Source of the DNA: Halobacteriales archaeon QS_4_62_28
GTDB lineage: Archaea > Halobacteriota > Halobacteria > Halobacteriales > Haloarculaceae
Direction: 5' to 3'
Length of the DNA stretch: 64,000 nucleotides
Assembly: GCA_003021685.1 (NCBI GenBank)
Contig: PXRO01000005.1
Span: forward strand, 1 to 64,000
Part shown: positions 60,767-64,000 of the stretch, one piece after another
Layout: each line of letters opens with the position of its first letter
Numbering within the stretch: position 1 is the first letter of the stretch
The notes under the pieces: model-generated
What the model was told of the DNA's origin: nothing
What the model saw: the letters and a program-made list of their open reading frames with translations, nothing else
Database searches by the model: none
Program-made: the position numbers and the translations under genes

Positions 60767-62491
60767 ATGAGCAAGCAGGACGGACGCAAGCAGGGGAAAG
60801 ACCCCGACCTCCCCAGCAGCGAGGTCACGGAGGGGACAGAGCGCGCTCCACACCGCGCGATGTTCCGGGCGATGGGATACGACGACGAGGACCTCTCTTC
60901 GCCGATGATCGGCGTTGCCAACCCGGCGGCCGACATCACGCCGTGTAACGTCCACCTCGACGACGTGGCAGACTCTGCCTACGAGGGTATCGACGACGCC
61001 GGCGGGATGCCAATCGAGTTCGGGACGATCACCATCTCCGACGCCGTCTCGATGGGCACCGAGGGAATGAAGGCGTCGCTGATCTCCCGTGAGATCATCG
61101 CCGACTCCGTCGAACTCGTCAGTTTCGGCGAGCGTATGGACGGTCTCGTGACGATCGGTGGCTGTGACAAAAACATGCCCGGCATGATGATGGCCTCCAT
61201 CCGGACTGATCTGCCGAGTGTCTTCCTCTACGGTGGATCGATCATGCCCGGCGAGCACGATGGCCGCGAAATCACGATCCAGAACGTCTTCGAGGGCGTC
61301 GGGGCCGTCTCCGACGGCGAGATGAGCGAGGACGAACTCGACGAGATGGAACGCCATGCCTGTCCCGGTGCTGGCTCCTGTGGCGGGATGTTCACCGCCA
61401 ACACGATGGCCTCCATCTCGGAGGCGCTCGGGTTCGCACCGCTTGGCTCTGCCTCGCCACCCGCCGAACACGAGTCCCGGTACGAGGTGGCCCGTCGAGC
61501 GGGCAAAGTCGCCGTCGATGTCGTGGGCGAGCGCCGACGCCCCTCCGATTTCCTCTCGCGTGACTCGTTCGAGAACGCCATTGCCCTGCAGGTGGCTGTC
61601 GGTGGTTCGACCAACGCCGTGCTCCACCTGCTGGCTTTGGCCGCCGAGGCCGGCGTCGATCTCGACATCGAGACGTTCAACGAGATCAGCGCACGCACGC
61701 CCAAGATTGCCGATCTTCAACCCGGCGGCGAGCGCGTGATGAACGATCTCCACGAGGTCGGTGGCGTCCCCGTTGTCCTCGCGGCCCTGCACGACGCGGG
61801 CCTGCTCCACGGCGACGCACTGACCGTCACGGGCGACACGATCAGCGAGGAACTCGACCGGATCGACCCGCCGGCAATCGGGGAGCTGGACGCCGACTAC
61901 CTCTACCCGGTCGAGGATCCGGTCCACGAACGCGGTGCGATTCGGATCCTCACGGGCAACCTCGCGCCCGACGGCGCAGTCATCAAGATTACTGGCGAGG
62001 ACCACCTGCACCACGAGGGACCGGTCCGCGTGTTCGAACAGGAGGAAAACGCGATGGAGTATGTCCAGGACGGCCACGTCGAATCGGGCGACGTGATCTG
62101 TATCCGCAACGAGGGACCACGCGGCGGGCCGGGAATGCGGGAGATGCTCGGTGTGACCTCCGCAGTCGCCGGCCAGGGCCACGCCGACGACGTGGCGCTG
62201 TTCACCGACGGCCGGTTCTCCGGTGCGACCCGTGGCTTCTCCATCGGCCACGTCGCCCCGGAAGCCTTCGTTGGCGGTCCAATCGCCGCGCTCGAAGACG
62301 GCGACGTAGTTACCATCGACATCGACAGCACTGAACTCTCTGTGGACCTCTCCGACGAGGAAATCGAACAGCGCGTCGCGGACTACGATCCCGAACTGAC
62401 TTACACGAGCGGCGTATTGGCGAAGTACCACCGTGACTTCGGTTCCGCGGCAAACGGTGCAGTGACCAACCCCGGCGTCACGTGGGACTGA
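60767..62491 (+). CDS. ilvD: Dihydroxy-acid dehydratase
   Basis: The 574-aa enzyme performs the third step of branched-chain amino acid synthesis, removing water from dihydroxy acids. The Fe-S ligand regions are seen in [12 protein letters not shown] and [18 protein letters not shown] (the two IlvD signatures), and [18 protein letters not shown] lies near the C-terminus. ATG 60767 ([11 protein letters not shown]) gives the normal length. The upstream extension lies in the intergenic region after the structured element and is not coding. Confidence 0.96.
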   Translation: MSKQDGRKQGKDPDLPSSEVTEGTERAPHRAMFRAMGYDDEDLSSPMIGVANPAADITPCNVHLDDVADSAYEGIDDAGGMPIEFGTITISDAVSMGTEGMKASLISREIIADSVELVSFGERMDGLVTIGGCDKNMPGMMMASIRTDLPSVFLYGGSIMPGEHDGREITIQNVFEGVGAVSDGEMSEDELDEMERHACPGAGSCGGMFTANTMASISEALGFAPLGSASPPAEHESRYEVARRAGKVAVDVVGERRRPSDFLSRDSFENAIALQVAVGGSTNAVLHLLALAAEAGVDLDIETFNEISARTPKIADLQPGGERVMNDLHEVGGVPVVLAALHDAGLLHGDALTVTGDTISEELDRIDPPAIGELDADYLYPVEDPVHERGAIRILTGNLAPDGAVIKITGEDHLHHEGPVRVFEQEENAMEYVQDGHVESGDVICIRNEGPRGGPGMREMLGVTSAVAGQGHADDVALFTDGRFSGATRGFSIGHVAPEAFVGGPIAALEDGDVVTIDIDSTELSVDLSDEEIEQRVADYDPELTYTSGVLAKYHRDFGSAANGAVTNPGVTWD

Positions 62492-62741
62492 TGCGACCGA
62501 CTGTCCGTCTGTGACCGGTTTCGACATCTGGGGGTCGGATCGCACTATGTTGTGACAGTCGGCAGTACGAATCGACGTTTCCGGTTTCTTGCGCTCGACC
62601 AACGCATCGGACAGCGCTCGCTCCGATTCCTAAAAATTTAAATCACATCAAGAGATCAGACACGGTAGATATGTTTACGTACCAATCCCAATCTAGTACG
62701 TACAGGTATCGGAACAGGCCAAGTCTGGGGCGTGTCGACAC
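62492..62741. promoter_or_regulatory. Intergenic region with AT-rich promoter
   Basis: This 250-bp gap has no gene. An AT-rich stretch (CCTAAAAATTTAAATCAC, about 62631-62647) is a probable TATA region for the GTG-start gene downstream. No repeat family member was found. Confidence 0.4.
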
Positions 62742-63428
62742 GTGAGTGTCCTGCTCCAGCAGTCGTCCGGGATACTCCCCGACCTGAGCCAGACCATCAA
62801 CGACATCATCGGTCTCGTCGAGTGGCCGGCGACGATTCTGCTGGCCGTTGCGCTCCCGATCATCGCCCTCCTCGCTGTTGGGCCGTGGGTCGGGAGCAAG
62901 TTCGCGATGGTTGCCGATCGTGTTGATTTCGACGAGGCGATCATGGAGACGCCGTTTGGTGGCTTTTTCGCCGGGGAAGACGAGGTCGACGGCACTATCG
63001 TGACACTGATCACGTACCTGATCGTGTTGATCGCACTCGTGATTTCGCTGACGCTGGTCAACGCGAACCAGATGGCCAACTGGGTCGCGTCCGGTGCCGG
63101 CTACTTTCCGTCGCTGATCGGTGGTGTCCTGATCCTGCTCGTTGGCTTCACTGTCGCTGGTTACGTCTCTCGTAGCGTCAAGGACAACGAGGTTCTCGGT
63201 GGTAACTCCGTCACGCCGCTTGCCGCACTGACCGGTCGGGGTGTCGTCTACTTCGTCTCCGTAACTCTCGCACTGGATGCCTTTGGCTACAGCACTGCGA
63301 TTCTCAACACGATGGCACAGGCCGTCGCCGTCGGCCTCGGTCTCGGCGTCGCTCTCGCTATCGGTATCAGCGTCGGTCTCGGCTCGCAGGACTACGTTGC
63401 CGAGCATATCGAGGAGTGGACTAACTGA
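62742..63428 (+). CDS. MscS-like conserved TM-helix protein
   Basis: The 228-aa membrane protein starts with GTG at 62742. It has about five hydrophobic segments and two similar repeats with LIGGVLILLVGFTVAGYVSR and AVGLGLGVALAIGISVGLGSQ, like the conserved TM-helix repeats of MscS-related proteins. It lacks the MscS beta domain. It may form a small channel or structural membrane protein. It is followed by the 81-bp palindrome. Confidence 0.75.
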   Translation: MSVLLQQSSGILPDLSQTINDIIGLVEWPATILLAVALPIIALLAVGPWVGSKFAMVADRVDFDEAIMETPFGGFFAGEDEVDGTIVTLITYLIVLIALVISLTLVNANQMANWVASGAGYFPSLIGGVLILLVGFTVAGYVSRSVKDNEVLGGNSVTPLAALTGRGVVYFVSVTLALDAFGYSTAILNTMAQAVAVGLGLGVALAIGISVGLGSQDYVAEHIEEWTN

Positions 63429-63436
63429 CTCTTCTC

Positions 63437-63517
63437 ATACGGGTTATTGTAGCGATTTACCGGTGATCGTCGCCACGGGGTAGACGATCACCGGTAAGCA
63501 ACTACAATAAACCGTAT
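63437..63517. repeat. 81-bp near-perfect palindrome between convergent genes
   Basis: Positions 63437-63471 and 63483-63517 are inverted copies matching at about 30 of 35 positions, with an 11-nt centre. The ends read ATACGGGTTATTGTAG and, on the other strand, ATACGGTTTATTGTAG. The element sits between two convergent stops, so it may work as a bidirectional terminator, but the length and end similarity resemble MITE or IS-end elements of haloarchaea. Confidence 0.75.
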
Positions 63518-63527
63518 CAGTCGTTTT

Positions 63528-63941
63528 TCACGCCGGCTCGATCACTTCGATCAGGTTGCCCTCCGGATCTTTCACGAAGAGAATCTTCGATCCGGTCTCG
63601 CTGGTCTGGGGGGCAGAAAGCGTCTCGATGTCCTCGCCGAGGTCGGCGTAGAACGCCTCGATGTCTTCGACTTCGATCCCCAGATGCTTCGCGCCGGTGT
63701 CGTTAACGCTCCCTGCAGCGTCCTCGCCGCCGGGGTCGTAGCTGACGAGTTCGACGCGAACGCCATCGCCGTCGAGATGGGCGAACTGTGCCGCCGCGCC
63801 CGGGACACCAACGCCCGTCGCGAAGGCCTCCCCGGCGACATCGAAGCGAGCCAGCTCCTCGAACCCGAACGTCTCGCTATAGAACTCAACGGCACGGTCC
63901 AGATCCTCGACAGTCGTTCCGACGTGGTGTGTTGTTGGCAT
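63528..63941 (-). CDS. Glyoxalase/VOC-family protein
   Basis: The 137-aa protein has the two beta-alpha-beta-beta-beta repeats of the VOC fold: THHVGTTVEDLDRAVEFYSE, then KHLGIEVEDIEAFYADL and VKDPEGNLIEVIEPA with the closing Glu. It may be a lactoylglutathione lyase-like or dioxygenase-like enzyme; the substrate is unknown. ATG 63941 (MPTTHHVG) is preferred over 63995. Confidence 0.86.
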   Translation of the reverse strand: MPTTHHVGTTVEDLDRAVEFYSETFGFEELARFDVAGEAFATGVGVPGAAAQFAHLDGDGVRVELVSYDPGGEDAAGSVNDTGAKHLGIEVEDIEAFYADLGEDIETLSAPQTSETGSKILFVKDPEGNLIEVIEPA

Positions 63942-64000
63942 ACCTGTTCGTGGCTCGGAGCACGGACAAAACCGCTTCGGAGTTGGCCCGGTCACCAGCT

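Noticed and set aside
60689-62602. 637-aa minus-strand frame opposite ilvD
   Set aside because: It mirrors the ilvD codons and shows no independent family signal.
1-64000. tRNA, rRNA or CRISPR array
   Set aside because: I looked for tRNA T-loop patterns and for regularly spaced direct repeats with unique spacers and found none. The hairpin arrays lack regular repeat-spacer structure.

Overview
The window is a stretch of haloarchaeal chromosome. The GC content is high, the proteins are strongly acidic, and many genes are characteristic of Halobacteria: a halocyanin, HalOD1, a Bat-type HTH regulator, aIF2-beta carrying a TRAM domain, PanB, SecDF, the bacterioruberin genes and the archaeal thiamine regulator ThiR. 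The gene content and order fit the Haloarculaceae, but that placement is an inference. I found no rRNA, tRNA or CRISPR array.

Layout. 0-1.6 kb: two unrecognised low-complexity proteins. 1.7-9.8 kb: thiL, a flippase-like membrane protein, rps19e-PDCD5-PP-loop-hisS, truA and housekeeping enzymes. 10-20 kb: pepF, a broken panB, pyruvoyl arginine decarboxylase, aIF5B/IF-2, halocyanin, PRC-barrel and nob1, a CPBP protease and pgi. 20-30 kb: secF-secD, rnhB, aIF2-beta, a CapA-like lipoprotein, a damaged cold-shock gene, deoxyhypusine synthase and a large surface or membrane protein. 30-36.7 kb: regulators (HalOD1, Bat-type HTH), a SelA-like PLP enzyme, an SRAP protein, an archaeal ornithine-cyclodeaminase-like protein and an ArsC/LMW-phosphatase. 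36.8-41.6 kb: the C50 carotenoid operon (crtD-lyeJ-cruF) with an MFS transporter. 41.8-48 kb: a ZIP-like transporter, an HTH/membrane pair, a CPBP protease, an mscS remnant, a histidine kinase and TFS. 48-54.2 kb: an unusual Nramp-like transporter coupled to a P-loop NTPase, then a thiamine-salvage regulon (two TenA proteins, an SSS symporter and a 41-aa accessory protein, divergent from ThiR). 54.2-56.9 kb: an uncharacterised module of a RecA/RAD55-like ATPase with a degenerate P-loop, an RHH/coiled-coil/zinc-ribbon protein and an acidic protein. 56.9-58.9 kb: an AT-rich histidine-kinase island bounded by a 14-bp inverted repeat. 59-64 kb: beta-RFAP synthase between two structured repeat elements, ilvD, an MscS-like TM protein, an 81-bp palindrome and a glyoxalase-fold protein.

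The most unusual signal is not protein coding. A family of 250-330 nt elements consists almost entirely of consecutive perfect hairpins, closed by the inverted repeat CACCGAAAGCCCTCG/CGAGGGCTTTCGGTG. One element (60381-60650) folds on paper into a four-way junction with no unpaired base between its arms. A related hairpin cluster appears to lie in frame inside pepF. Three otherwise conserved genes (panB, mscS, csp) carry small deletions that shift frame. Either the genome is decaying locally or the assembly has errors, and read-level evidence would be needed to decide.
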